A stretch of 64,000 bases of DNA. It comes from Cervus elaphus (lineage: Eukaryota > Chordata > Mammalia > Artiodactyla > Cervidae). Below, piece by piece: positions 57,501-64,000 of this stretch. The position numbers and the translations under genes are program-made. Location of the stretch: contig NC_057829.1 of assembly GCF_910594005.1 (NCBI RefSeq), positions 53,923,001-53,987,000 of the forward strand. The letters are read 5' to 3'. The first letter of the stretch is position 1; each line of letters starts with the position of its first letter. The notes under the pieces are model-generated. The model did no database searches, was not told the DNA's origin, and saw only the letters and a list, made by a program, of their open reading frames with translations.

Positions 57501-60141
57501 AAGGTGAAGTGGATGCACGCAAAGGAGTAAAAGGAGGCTCTTATTTTGGATTTCACACACTTTTGTTCTCTTTCATTGTTTTTCATGAACATGTTATCTT
57601 TATATATTGTTTATATTTATAAGAAAATAAGACCAAAAAATCACATACACATAAAACCATTATTATCAAGTTCTCTTTTTTCAGCTTTATTGAGGTAAAA
57701 CTGACCCAAAAAATTTAAGATTGAAGTGTATGATGTGATGACAAATATTGAGGGTGCAAATGTTCTCAGAATTTACAGTTAGCTAGCTGCTCCTACCCTA
57801 CTCCACGCCAATTCTGTTTTATTTGCTTGTAATTTTGTATCATTGGAAGTCAATTTTTATTCCATTCTCAACAGTGTGTCCTCTTCATAAGTTCCCAACA
57901 CAACCTCTGTGTCCATTCTATGTTTTCTTGAGAATAAAAAGATTAACTTATGGAGGGTAGGAATTTCCTTCTGTTTTGTCCCAGCTGGTAGAGTAGCTGG
58001 CACTTACTAGTCCCCTGATAATCATTTGCTGTATGGATGAAATTTCTTAGCTTCCCTCTAATCCACCTTAAAATCTCTCTGTCTTTTTGATTCTGTCTTT
58101 CCTTTCACTCTCAGAATATGATGATCCTCTTATTATCTAAGTTATCCTGTCTTGTGTCCTTGACCTCATCTCTTCTCATCTATTCTTACTGGCTTCTCTT
58201 ACTATCTTAAATGAACTCCTGTTTCATACAAAAACAAACAGAAACCCTTCGCTCAAGCCTTGAACTCTATCAAGTCATGCTTCCATCATTCTGTTTTTAT
58301 CAACATTTTTTAATATCTAAAAATGCTAAGTATCTCTACTTCTCCACTCACTCCTGAACACTGGAAAAGGTAGTTTGAGTCTTCATCTTTTTATTATAGC
58401 TGTTCTATTTAAGGTACCTTCCCTGGTGGCTCACACTATAAAGAGTCTGCCTACAACGTGGGACACTTGGGTTTGACCCCTCAGTAGGGAAGATCCCCTG
58501 GAGAAGGTAATGGCAACCCATTCCAGTATTCTTGCCTGGAAAATCCCGTGGACAGAGGAGTCTGGCAGGCCCTAATCCATGGGATTATTTGTGGCTTTTA
58601 ATTGCCAAATATAATAGCCTGTTCTCACCTGTAGTGTTAGTTACCATAGACTCCTTGCAACTTACCACCCAGACTTGGATTTCCCTTATGTAACACTCTC
58701 TGATTTTTTTCCCTCCCTTTTTGACTGCTCTCTTTATCCTCTCACTAGCTACCCTCTAACCCTCACCGCCCTCAATTATCAGAATTCTCCACAATTCTTC
58801 CCATATCTCTCCCCTTTGTGTTTAAATAATTTAGCCATCTCTACAGCTTCAACTGAGGGCTTCACTGGCTCAGTGGCAAAGAATCGGACTGCCAGTGCCA
58901 GAGATGTGGATTCAATCCCTGGGTCAGGAAGATCCCCGAAGAAGGAAATGGCAGCCCACTCCAGTAATCTCGCCTGGGAAATCTCATGGACAGAGGAGCC
59001 TGATGGGCTATAGTCTATATCATCACAGAATCAGACATGACTTAGTGACTAAACAACAGCTTCAGTTATCCTGCTCTGAGGATAATCTAAACTGCCTGCC
59101 TAGATTTTTTTCAGGACCCATTCCCCACAAATTTCTTCTTCAAGTCATCCCACAAAGTAGGCAGAGCTATGAGAAATGACCATGCCTTGTCTCTAAAACT
59201 TCTGAAGGATGCCCAACTGCCTTAACCTGGCATTTAGACCTTGACTGTCTCCAGTCTTATATCCTACTGTCTTCCCTCACATAGTTTATTTTCTGGGTGC
59301 ACTGGGCAACTTGCCATTCCTGACCATGGTACACATGCTGTATCTGCCTGCTGGAAAGTGCTCCCGTATTCATCCTTATCTTTAAAATATAACCATTCCT
59401 CAAGTGAAAATGAGTGTTAGTTGCTCAGTTGTGTCCAACTCTTTGAAACCCCTTGGATGGTCCCTAGTCTCCCTTGTCCATGGGATTCTCCAGGCAAGAA
59501 TACTGGAGTGGGTAGCCAGGCTCTTCTCCAGGGGATATTCCTCACCCATGGATCAAATCCCAGTCTCCTGCATTGCAGGCAGACTTTTTACCTTCTGAAC
59601 CACCAGGGAAGCCCTTCAAATGACTGCTTTTTACATGAAACCTCAGGTGAAAATAATTTCTTCTTTGTCTTCACTTCCATCACATTTGGAGAATGTTTTA
59701 TAGTATTTAACATACCCTCCTTTGTATACAAAAATTTATATAGCCATTTTGCCTTGTTCCTTCATACTCCTTGAATATAGGGACCATTGCATGCTGTCTT
59801 CCTATGGTCATCATAAATACTTATCTAGTAGTCTCTCTACTTATTTGAAGTCAGTTGTTGCTCTGAGGAGCTTCCTCTCATGAATGTCCTTTCTCTCTCT
59901 TCCGTAGAGTCGTCCTCCACTATATGATCTGACTGCCATGAAAGTGCCTACTGCTATTTGGGCTGGTGGAAATGATATTCTTATTACACCCCGAGATGTG
60001 GCCAGGATACTCCCCCAAATCAGGAATCTCCGTTACTTCAAACTATTGCCGGATTGGAACCACTTTGATTTCATCTGGGGCCTCGATGCTGCTCAACGAG
60101 TATACAGCAAAATCATAGATTTGATGAAGTCATATCCCTAA
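36768..60141 (+). CDS. LIPN: LIPN, lipase family member N (9 coding exons)
   Basis: Acid lipase family member expressed in human in granular keratinocytes; human LIPN loss is linked to recessive congenital ichthyosis (established knowledge). Joined exons are 36768-36872, 38194-38311, 39686-39884, 41829-41938, 45210-45346, 53623-53769, 54691-54762, 55302-55373 and 59908-60141, giving 1194 nt and 397 residues. Visible parts: signal peptide [17 protein letters not shown], oxyanion region QHAL (83-86, HA instead of the usual HG, also recalled for human LIPN), GHSLG with S172, D343 in GGND, H372 in WNHFD, and cysteines 246 and 255 at the family spacing. Sequons include N99 (NGS) and N159 (NKT). 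The start has a good context (ccaccATG) 11 nt after the exon acceptor. H143 replaces the usual Asp of SFDEMAKYD. Introns 4, 5 and 8 are swollen by retrotransposons, but every exon is intact. It lies 12 kb downstream of LIPK in the same orientation. Confidence 0.96.
36993..37200 (+). repeat. Bov-tA-type SINE with target-site duplication
   Basis: Sense copy. The 9-bp repeat GATTTTAAG is at 36984-36992 and 37201-37209. Confidence 0.93.
37293..37342. repeat. (TA)n(TG)n microsatellite
   Basis: Two TA runs around a short acattta spacer, followed by TG units. Confidence 0.9.
37343..37425 (+). mobile_element. L1 3' end fragment
   Basis: Sense L1 terminus: cactttgctgtacccctgaa, then gttaatcaactataccccag and an A-rich tail. 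Confidence 0.75.
37435..37920 (+). mobile_element. Older L1 3' end fragment
   Basis: Sense L1 end: cagccataaaaagaataatg, then tggttaccaaaggtgggggg and actacatttcaattaaaat before A10. Confidence 0.8.
38194..38311 (+). CDS. LIPN: LIPN coding exon 2
   Basis: 118 nt, acceptor ctgggcag, donor gtacaa. It encodes [19 protein letters not shown] and the [13 protein letters not shown] block. It is one codon longer than LIPK exon 2. Phase 1. Confidence 0.95.
38645..39035 (-). mobile_element. L1 3' end fragment
   Basis: Antisense L1: ctctacatctgtgtctctg, then tacttcactctgtatgacac and gtcctggctattgcaaacag. Confidence 0.88.
39605..39620. repeat. (GT)8 tract near LIPN exon 3 acceptor
   Basis: Eight GT units ending 65 nt before exon 3. 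Confidence 0.9.
39686..39884 (+). CDS. LIPN: LIPN coding exon 3
   Basis: 199 nt, acceptor ccctctag, donor gtaaac. It encodes [12 protein letters not shown], sequon NGS at N99, and [18 protein letters not shown] (GT)n tract lies 66 nt upstream of the exon. Phase 2. Confidence 0.96.
40031..40315 (-). repeat. Dimeric Bov-tA/BovA SINE
   Basis: Two antisense monomers in tandem: ggcaagaacactggagtggg near 40119 and ggcaagaatactggagtggg near 40279. Near-matching ends AGATAAACAG (40021-40030) and AGATAAATAG (40316-40325) look like its target duplication. Confidence 0.85.
41260..41450 (-). repeat. MIR-like SINE
   Basis: Antisense MIR: ttattttacagatgatgaaa, then agcatttaagtaacttatgg. Confidence 0.7.
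41829..41938 (+). CDS. LIPN: LIPN coding exon 4 (nucleophile exon)
   Basis: 110 nt, acceptor attcttcag, donor gtatgt. It encodes [20 protein letters not shown] and [11 protein letters not shown] with catalytic S172. Residue 143 is His (cat) where relatives have Asp. Confidence 0.95.
42440..42655 (+). repeat. Bov-tA-type SINE
   Basis: Sense copy: gtggtgctagtggtaaagaa to agtcggacatgactgaagtg. Confidence 0.92.
42698..42790 (+). mobile_element. Very short L1 3' end insertion
   Basis: Only the last part of L1 (atggctgattcatatcaatg, then attagcttccaactaataaa) plus the A tail. Flanked by AAAAGTCCAAGA at 42686-42697 and 42787-42798 (the first As overlap the tail). Confidence 0.85.
43073..43271 (-). 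repeat. Bov-tA-type SINE with target-site duplication
   Basis: Antisense copy ending cacaagggaagccc. The 12-bp repeat TTTATACTGATA is at 43061-43072 and 43272-43283. Confidence 0.95.
43326..43546 (+). repeat. Bov-tA-type SINE with target-site duplication
   Basis: Sense copy 54 nt after an antisense one. The 8-bp repeat TGAGCATT is at 43318-43325 and 43547-43554. Confidence 0.93.
43640..43870 (-). repeat. MIR-like SINE
   Basis: Antisense MIR: gctaacacttaggagcattt, then cccatctcatagaaaaagaa. Confidence 0.65.
44332..44375. repeat. (CA)n microsatellite, about 22 units
   Basis: CA repeat with a single CATA interruption near 44366, in LIPN intron 4. Confidence 0.97.
44655..44676. repeat. (TG)11 microsatellite
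   Basis: Directly precedes an antisense SINE; this is a common position for its tail. Confidence 0.95.
44677..44802 (-). repeat. Bov-tA-type SINE, partial
   Basis: Antisense: gctcagtcatgtccaactct, then agcctgccaggctcctctgt. Confidence 0.9.
45210..45346 (+). CDS. LIPN: LIPN coding exon 5
   Basis: 137 nt, acceptor gttctcttag, donor gtaagt. It encodes [38 protein letters not shown]. It lies between a CA tract in intron 4 and a TG tract in intron 5. Confidence 0.95.
45492..45522. repeat. (TG)n microsatellite, about 15 units
   Basis: Uninterrupted TG repeat starting 146 nt after LIPN exon 5, complementary to the CA tract in intron 4. Confidence 0.97.
46485..47915 (-). pseudogene. L1 ORF2 C-terminal part
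   Basis: Open for 476 codons, from the region after the RT domain ([20 protein letters not shown]) to the C-terminus ([11 protein letters not shown]). It is separated from the upstream frame by a frameshift near 47840. Confidence 0.9.
47786..49015 (-). pseudogene. L1 ORF2 reverse-transcriptase domain
   Basis: Open for 409 codons with intact RT landmarks: [46 protein letters not shown] and the catalytic FADDM. It is cut off from the endonuclease by the inversion and from the C-terminus by a frameshift. Confidence 0.92.
48986..50057 (+). pseudogene. Inverted L1 ORF2 endonuclease-linker segment
   Basis: Two overlapping + frames encode part of the endonuclease ([16 protein letters not shown], later [11 protein letters not shown] and [15 protein letters not shown]) and the linker up to [14 protein letters not shown] single frameshift lies near 49380. 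Confidence 0.9.
50092..52305 (+). mobile_element. BovB LINE with inverted 5' segment and target-site duplication
   Basis: 50092 to about 50585 is − oriented BovB endonuclease and 5' UTR sequence (the complement of 50280-50340 reads like [13 protein letters not shown]). About 50586-52305 is + oriented, from the RT region to the 3' end. The 10-bp repeat AATAAACTTA is at 50082-50091 and 52306-52315. Confidence 0.92.
50586..52290 (+). pseudogene. BovB ORF2 RT remnant
   Basis: Recognisable pieces in several frames: [36 protein letters not shown], later [17 protein letters not shown]. The RT active-site motif expected as YADD reads HANA near 51535. Many frameshifts and stops. Confidence 0.9.
52320..52516 (+). 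repeat. Bov-tA-type SINE
   Basis: Sense copy: tctcatgtggctcagtgata to gagtgggacacaactgaatg, immediately after the BovB element. Confidence 0.92.
52533..52735 (+). repeat. Bov-tA-type SINE
   Basis: Second sense copy in tandem: cttccctcatagctcagttg to gttggacacgacttagcgac. Little degraded. Confidence 0.94.
53623..53769 (+). CDS. LIPN: LIPN coding exon 6
   Basis: 147 nt, acceptor attttttacag, donor gtatgt. It encodes [19 protein letters not shown], then [16 protein letters not shown] with C246 and C255, ending KKNMNM. It follows the 8.3-kb intron that holds the inverted L1 and BovB insertions. Confidence 0.95.
53770..54690 (+). other. LIPN: LIPN intron 6
   Basis: 921 nt, about a third of it a CHR-type SINE. 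Confidence 0.85.
53838..54160 (-). repeat. CHR-type SINE
   Basis: Antisense copy: ttggctgtgctgggtctttg, then gttgcagggagttggggcta, ending ccacttagccaccaggga. Confidence 0.9.
54691..54762 (+). CDS. LIPN: LIPN coding exon 7
   Basis: 72 nt, acceptor taccttcag, donor gtagtg. It encodes [17 protein letters not shown] and ILHIKQ. Confidence 0.94.
54763..55301 (+). other. LIPN: LIPN intron 7
   Basis: 539 nt, no recognised repeat. Confidence 0.85.
55302..55373 (+). CDS. LIPN: LIPN coding exon 8
   Basis: 72 nt, acceptor cattccag, donor gtgagt. It encodes [19 protein letters not shown] and HHYNQ. Confidence 0.94.
55799..56577 (-). mobile_element. 5'-truncated L1 with 17-bp target-site duplication
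   Basis: Antisense L1 3' UTR and ORF2 C-terminus, starting with poly(T) at the left. The exact repeat ATGAATACATATTTCTT is at 55782-55798 and 56578-56594. By eye it differs from the intron-5 L1 at about 16 places in roughly 750 nt. Confidence 0.97.
56928..57140 (-). repeat. Bov-tA-type SINE with target-site duplication
   Basis: Antisense copy. The 13-bp repeat TCAATTTCTCAGT is at 56915-56927 and 57141-57153. Confidence 0.95.
57235..57410 (-). mobile_element. Old L1-like 3' remnant
   Basis: Antisense pattern: gattaagatgtgatttacat, then tttcattacccacaaaagtt, like ancient L1M 3' ends. Confidence 0.5.
57670..57870 (-). mobile_element. Old L1-like 3' remnant
   Basis: Antisense pattern: tcagctttattgaggtaaaa, then gtgtatgatgtgatgaca. 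Confidence 0.55.
58422..58590 (+). repeat. Bov-tA-type SINE
   Basis: Sense copy: ccttccctggtggctcacac to gaggagtctggcaggc; 3' end missing. Confidence 0.9.
58857..59055 (+). repeat. Bov-tA-type SINE with target-site duplication
   Basis: Sense copy. ACAGCTTCA is at 58843-58851 and 59056-59064. Confidence 0.92.
59090..59400. repeat. Possible L2-like remnant
   Basis: Loosely matches an ancient pattern (cttaacctggcatttagacc, then ggtacacatgctgtatctgc). Assignment from memory only. Confidence 0.35.
59410..59615 (-). repeat. Bov-tA-type SINE
   Basis: Antisense copy: gttagttgctcagttgtgtc to gaaccaccagggaagccc, ending about 290 nt before LIPN exon 9. Confidence 0.93.
59908..60141 (+). CDS. LIPN: LIPN coding exon 9 with stop
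   Basis: 234 nt including TAA, acceptor ttccgtag. It encodes [23 protein letters not shown] (D343) and [13 protein letters not shown] (H372), ending LMKSYP. Confidence 0.96.
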   Translation, partial: SRPPLYDLTAMKVPTAIWAGGNDILITPRDVARILPQIRNLRYFKLLPDWNHFDFIWGLDAAQRVYSKIIDLMKSYP

Positions 60142-61645
60142 CTGCTTTTCAGTTAGGGGTTGCTTCCAAGCCCATAAGAGGCTTTGGGGAAATACTAATC
60201 TACTTACGTAGCAGTGAGATGTACACCTGCATCCTTCACCTTGTTGCTTTTGCTGAGGTGTTCTCTTATCACGGCATCCCAGCTAGGAATTATTCCAACT
60301 GTGCTGCTCTTTCTCAAACAAATGTCCACAACTGAACTCTGAGAACTCTTCCTTTCAGTCAGAGCCAAGTCCATGCTTTTCATCTAAGAAGCCCTGGTAA
60401 ACTCTTCTCTGCTAACTGTACACTTCAGGGAAGAATTAAAAGAGGCCTTTGTCTTTCTTATTTCAAATACATATAGTGGCTTCATGCAAATAATACCCAC
60501 TCCCCATCCCCTCTTTTCAAAGGATTGAATGTAAGCATAGGAGTGCTGGCCTAGAAAAATCTTGTCGGGGGGTCATTTGGGAAAATATTTCAGGTGGCTG
60601 TAATATTGTGGCTTTCTCAAAATCACAGTTAGAGCAATAGTCAAATAGTCAACTATAAACAAGCCATGAACTAAGCCTGATCCACATCAAGCTTGATAAG
60701 AATAGCAGAATGGAAAACTAACCAAATTAAAGTATCTAGCAGTTTTACTGTTACAAGCTGGGGGATGGGGGGCAGACAAGATTGAGGATGATTAGGATAA
60801 ACTGAATTTCTAGTTGTTAAAATTATTCACTTAGACTACTGTCTTTAAAACAAGGTTAAATTGAATAAAGCTTTTTGAAAATAGTGTACTAGAACTCATA
60901 GACAGTAGTCTTAAGTGATAGCATTTGAAAGCTCATTCTTTCTTGTTTTGCTTTAAAGATAAATTGAACTGATCAGCCATTATGTCTTCATTATCAAAGT
61001 AGAATTTATACTACTGCATTCATACCCTTTAACATTTAAAGCAGCTTTCTGAAAGGCTAACTGAGGACCAGCAAGAGAGGCACTAGGAATTCTAAAGTCT
61101 TGCTTTATTTCAGTCTCTAACTGATGCCAGATACTGAGTCTAGGGCTCAGTACAGAGTTCCAAAAGTAGCATGAAGTTCTAGTGTCAGTTCTATATTCCT
61201 GAATGAATTCATTCCTAAATGAATTCAAGGTGCGAACCTGGAAAAGACCTTTCCTTCCATGAAGACGTAATGAATGGAAAACTGTCTATGAGCCTCAAGG
61301 AATCATAAATTTAATAAATAATGCATAATACATACTTTCAACAGTTTAACTTAAAACAGATAAGTGTAGTAGTTCACAGATATTTGCATGCAGGGTCAAG
61401 GTCTTTGAATGCTGAATACCATATAATCATTCTCCAATAAATAATCTATAATTGATCATTTTTAGTTTTAGTGTCTTTAAAAAGGATTATAATTTTTTAA
61501 AATTTGGGAAGCAAGTTTAAATGAAAATCCTTTTATATCTTTATAGCATTTATTTACCAAGATTAAACTAATTTTATCACAGTTTTTAGTGACTTTTGTT
61601 GAGCTCGTTCAAAGATTACATGGTAATTTTCATACAAACAATACG
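60142..61645 (+). other. LIPN: LIPN 3' UTR and downstream flank
   Basis: No recognised repeat. The poly(A) signal at 60864 probably bounds the 3' UTR. Confidence 0.6.
60864..60869 (+). terminator. LIPN: Candidate LIPN polyadenylation signal
   Basis: AATAAA 723 nt after the LIPN stop in sequence with no recognised repeat. A further AATAAA is at 61313-61318. Use of either is inferred from position only. Confidence 0.5.
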
Positions 61646-61654
61646 TTCTATTTT

Positions 61655-61885
61655 GCATGCATGCATACTAAGTTGCTTTAGTCATGTCTGACTCTTTGCA
61701 ACCTTATGGACCATAGCCTGCCAGGCTCCTCTATCCATGGGGATCCTCCGGGAAAGAATACTGGAGTGGGTTGCCATGCCCTCCTCCAGGGGATCTTCCC
61801 AACCCAGGAACTGAACCTGTGTCTCTTACATCTCCTGCATTGATAGACAGGTTCTTTACCACTAATGCTTCCTGGGAAGCCCACA
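61655..61885 (-). repeat. Bov-tA-type SINE with target-site duplication
   Basis: Antisense copy. The 9-bp repeat TTCTATTTT is at 61646-61654 and 61886-61894. Confidence 0.94.
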
Positions 61886-62179
61886 TTCTATTTTAGTCAC
61901 ATTTAATTAAATTAATCAAAACTCATTGATAACTATGAGTTATCAATAACTCAACTGATAGAACAAATAGATAAGACTGAGAACAGATATCTAACTCTTA
62001 GTAAGCATATGATTCAACTGGAAGGAGTGGAAGGATGTGACTATAATAGATTAGCCTACTAGTTATGAATATTTAAGAGGTTTTGACCATCAGTTAATAT
62101 GTTTACATATAGAAAAAAGGGCATTGGTTAATATAGGAATCTGATTAAGCAAGGGTCAATTAAGAGAGCTTCAGTAGGA

Positions 62180-62640
62180 TTTGTCCTATTCAGCTACTGC
62201 TACAACAGTCCTGTGCAATAAACAACTCAGTGACTTACAACAGCAAACATTTATTTTTTATGCTCACAAGTCCACAGTTTGGCTGGTGTGGCTTCATTTT
62301 ACACAGATCACCTGGCCTTGGCTGAAAGCTGTAAGTTGGGTCCTGGTCTGCTCCATACCTTCTCTTCATTCTGGAACTAGCAGTCCTCAGGATTATGTCC
62401 TTCATGTGACAGATCCCAAGAACACAAGAGGGTGAATGATCACACTAGAATATCACACTAGAATATTTGAACCTCTGCTTGTTCACATGCCTTCAGCTAA
62501 TTCAGATCACAGGACCAAGCCTTACCTCAATGGTGCAGAGTAGTCTGCTTCACCTACAGGAAGAAACTTCAAACCACATGCCAAAAAGTGTGGATATAAA
62601 ATGCTATTACACAAGAATGAAGAATTGGGGAAGATACTCC
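62180..62640. repeat. Possible ancient interspersed repeat
   Basis: Weak resemblance to an old mammalian element (cagtgacttacaacagcaaa, then agcttacctcaatggtg-type pattern). Family not assigned. Confidence 0.35.
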
Positions 62641-63130
62641 ATTCTACCATACATAGGCACAAAATCTGAAAGATAAAAATAGGGAATAAAAGGTAAGTTT
62701 TTCTCTTTCTCCCAATTCCTTATCATACACTCTTTCCTTCAAAGACACCTAATTCTTAGCAATATTTTTGTGTGTCTTTCTACAGATTATGGTATGCTTA
62801 TTCAAATGAATCCACAGATACCCATTTAGTTTCTTCTCCTTTTGGTACCATATTGTACATTCTTTACCATGTCTTGCTATAATCACTTACTATCTCTTGG
62901 AAATCATTCTCCATCAGCTCACATGGAACATTATTAAAGGTTACATGGAAATTCATCAATAGAGATTATGATGAAGTAGGATTTTTTTGTAATAATTACA
63001 CACAGTATTGTAGAAAATATTGTACAAATATCAGTTTAAACTTTATACAAATGTCATTTGTACCTACAAGATAAATTATCTTTGAACCAGAATTATTGGT
63101 TAAAAGAGAATGTAGAATTACAATTTGAGT
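62641..63130. other. Downstream flank, no gene seen
   Basis: AT-rich. No exon of the next family member (LIPM in human order) is recognised. Confidence 0.5.
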
Positions 63131-63144
63131 TAATTCCTTGTCTC

Positions 63145-63348
63145 TGGTGGCTCAGCAGTACAGAATCCGCTTCCCACTGCAGGAGATGCAGGTTCGATCC
63201 CTGGGTCAGGAAGATCCCCTGCAAAAAGAAATGGCAACTGACTCCAGTACTCTTGCCTGGGAAATCCCATGGACAGAGGAACCTGGCGGGCTACAGTTCA
63301 TGGGGTCACAAAGAGTCAGACACAACTTAGCGACTAAACAACAACAGC
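63145..63348 (+). repeat. Bov-tA-type SINE
   Basis: Sense copy: tctggtggctcagcagtaca to acaacttagcgactaaacaa. Confidence 0.94.
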
Positions 63349-63725
63349 TCAACCAAAGCTGAATTTTATGCTGATGCCATCACTAACATGTATAGGGACC
63401 TAAGGGGAAATGTCAGTTCTCTAAAAGCTTCCACTGACTTAACTAGACAATTCTCTGCCCATGATTACAAAACATTGATGTGATTCTCATTACATTTTAG
63501 AGTTCTGTGTGATTTAAGTGCTTTGGGGTAGAATGCAAACAGATTGTTGGTATTTTTGATAGGTTAAGAAATACTTGTCCTAGCCAATGTCAACATGTAA
63601 CAGGACTTTAGTCCCATTAAAACTTCAGTCACTTTTAAAATAAAACAAACAAAAATCTCATCAGTATCATCATACCTCCCACAGAGCCAACCCAAATACA
63701 AATAATAATGATGAAAATAGTATGG

Positions 63726-63916
63726 TTCAGTTCAGTTCATTTGCTCAGTCAGCTCTGGCTCTGTGTAACCCCATGAATCGCAGCACGCCAAACCTCCCTG
63801 TCCATCACCAACTCTCGGAGTTACCCAAACTCGTGTCCATTGAGTCGGTGATGCCATCCAAACATCTCATCTTCTGTTGTCCCCTTCTCCTCCTGCCCTC
63901 AATCTTTGCCAGCATC
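63726..63916 (-). mobile_element. BovB LINE 3' end
   Basis: Antisense tail starting with ttcagttcagttcatt and running to tgccctcaatctttgccagc, where it breaks off at a second BovB end. Confidence 0.9.
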
Positions 63917-64000
63917 AGTTCAGCTCAGTTCAGTCACTCAGTCAGGTCCGACTTTTTGTAACCCCATGAACTGCAGCATGCCAGGCCTCCCTGTCCATCA
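63917..64000 (-). mobile_element. Second BovB LINE 3' end, cut by window edge
   Basis: A new antisense BovB terminus begins (cagttcagctcagttcagtc) and continues past the window. Confidence 0.88.

Larger units (their letters stand above)
55374..59907 (+). other. LIPN: LIPN intron 8
   Basis: 4,534 nt. Contains an L1 tail, five SINEs or SINE fragments counting both orientations, and old L1/L2-like remnants. Confidence 0.85.

Noticed and set aside
60142..64000. Search for the first exon of LIPM
   Set aside because: No signal peptide plus NPE-type lipase exon was found; it is presumably beyond the window.

Overview
The window is nuclear DNA from a ruminant, most likely a bovid (cattle, sheep, goat or a relative). 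It is full of Bov-tA-type SINEs, CHR-type SINEs, BovB (RTE-type) LINE tails and a young artiodactyl L1 family. The species cannot be fixed from these repeats alone. I found no bacterial-type features, RNA genes or CRISPR arrays.

Two complete genes are visible, both on the + strand. They are adjacent members of the acid lipase (gastric/lysosomal lipase) family: LIPK (coding span 9144-24734, 396 codons) and LIPN (coding span 36768-60141, 397 codons). Each has nine coding exons. Their lengths in order are 105, 115/118, 199, 110, 137, 147, 72, 72 and 234 nt, so the two genes differ only in exon 2. Every exon is in frame with GT/AG ends. Both proteins have a signal peptide, a GxSxG nucleophile elbow, and the Ser/Asp/His triad in the family positions (LIPK S171/D342/H371; LIPN S172/D343/H372). 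In human the pair lies in the LIPJ-LIPF-LIPK-LIPN-LIPM cluster. LIPK, LIPM and LIPN are expressed in late keratinocyte differentiation, where they are thought to act on lipids of the forming skin barrier.

Layout: 1-9132 is the intergenic flank upstream of LIPK (an L1 tail cut by the window edge, an LTR-like block, SINEs and BovB tails). 9133-24734 is LIPK. 24735-36756 is intergenic, beginning with a MaLR-like LTR that may supply the LIPK poly(A) signal. 36757-60141 is LIPN. 60142-64000 is the downstream flank with a LIPN poly(A) candidate at 60864. No LIPM exon is seen before the window ends.

No new gene system is apparent. The most notable structure is in LIPN intron 5. An L1 and a BovB element sit side by side, each bounded by its own target-site duplication and each with its 5' part inverted, the form expected from twin priming. 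Only 10 bp separate their duplications. Other points are two substitutions at normally conserved lipase positions (LIPK G-to-R in the KTGQ motif; LIPN D-to-H in the SFDEMA motif), complementary CA/TG microsatellites around LIPN exon 5, and many insertions with readable target-site duplications.
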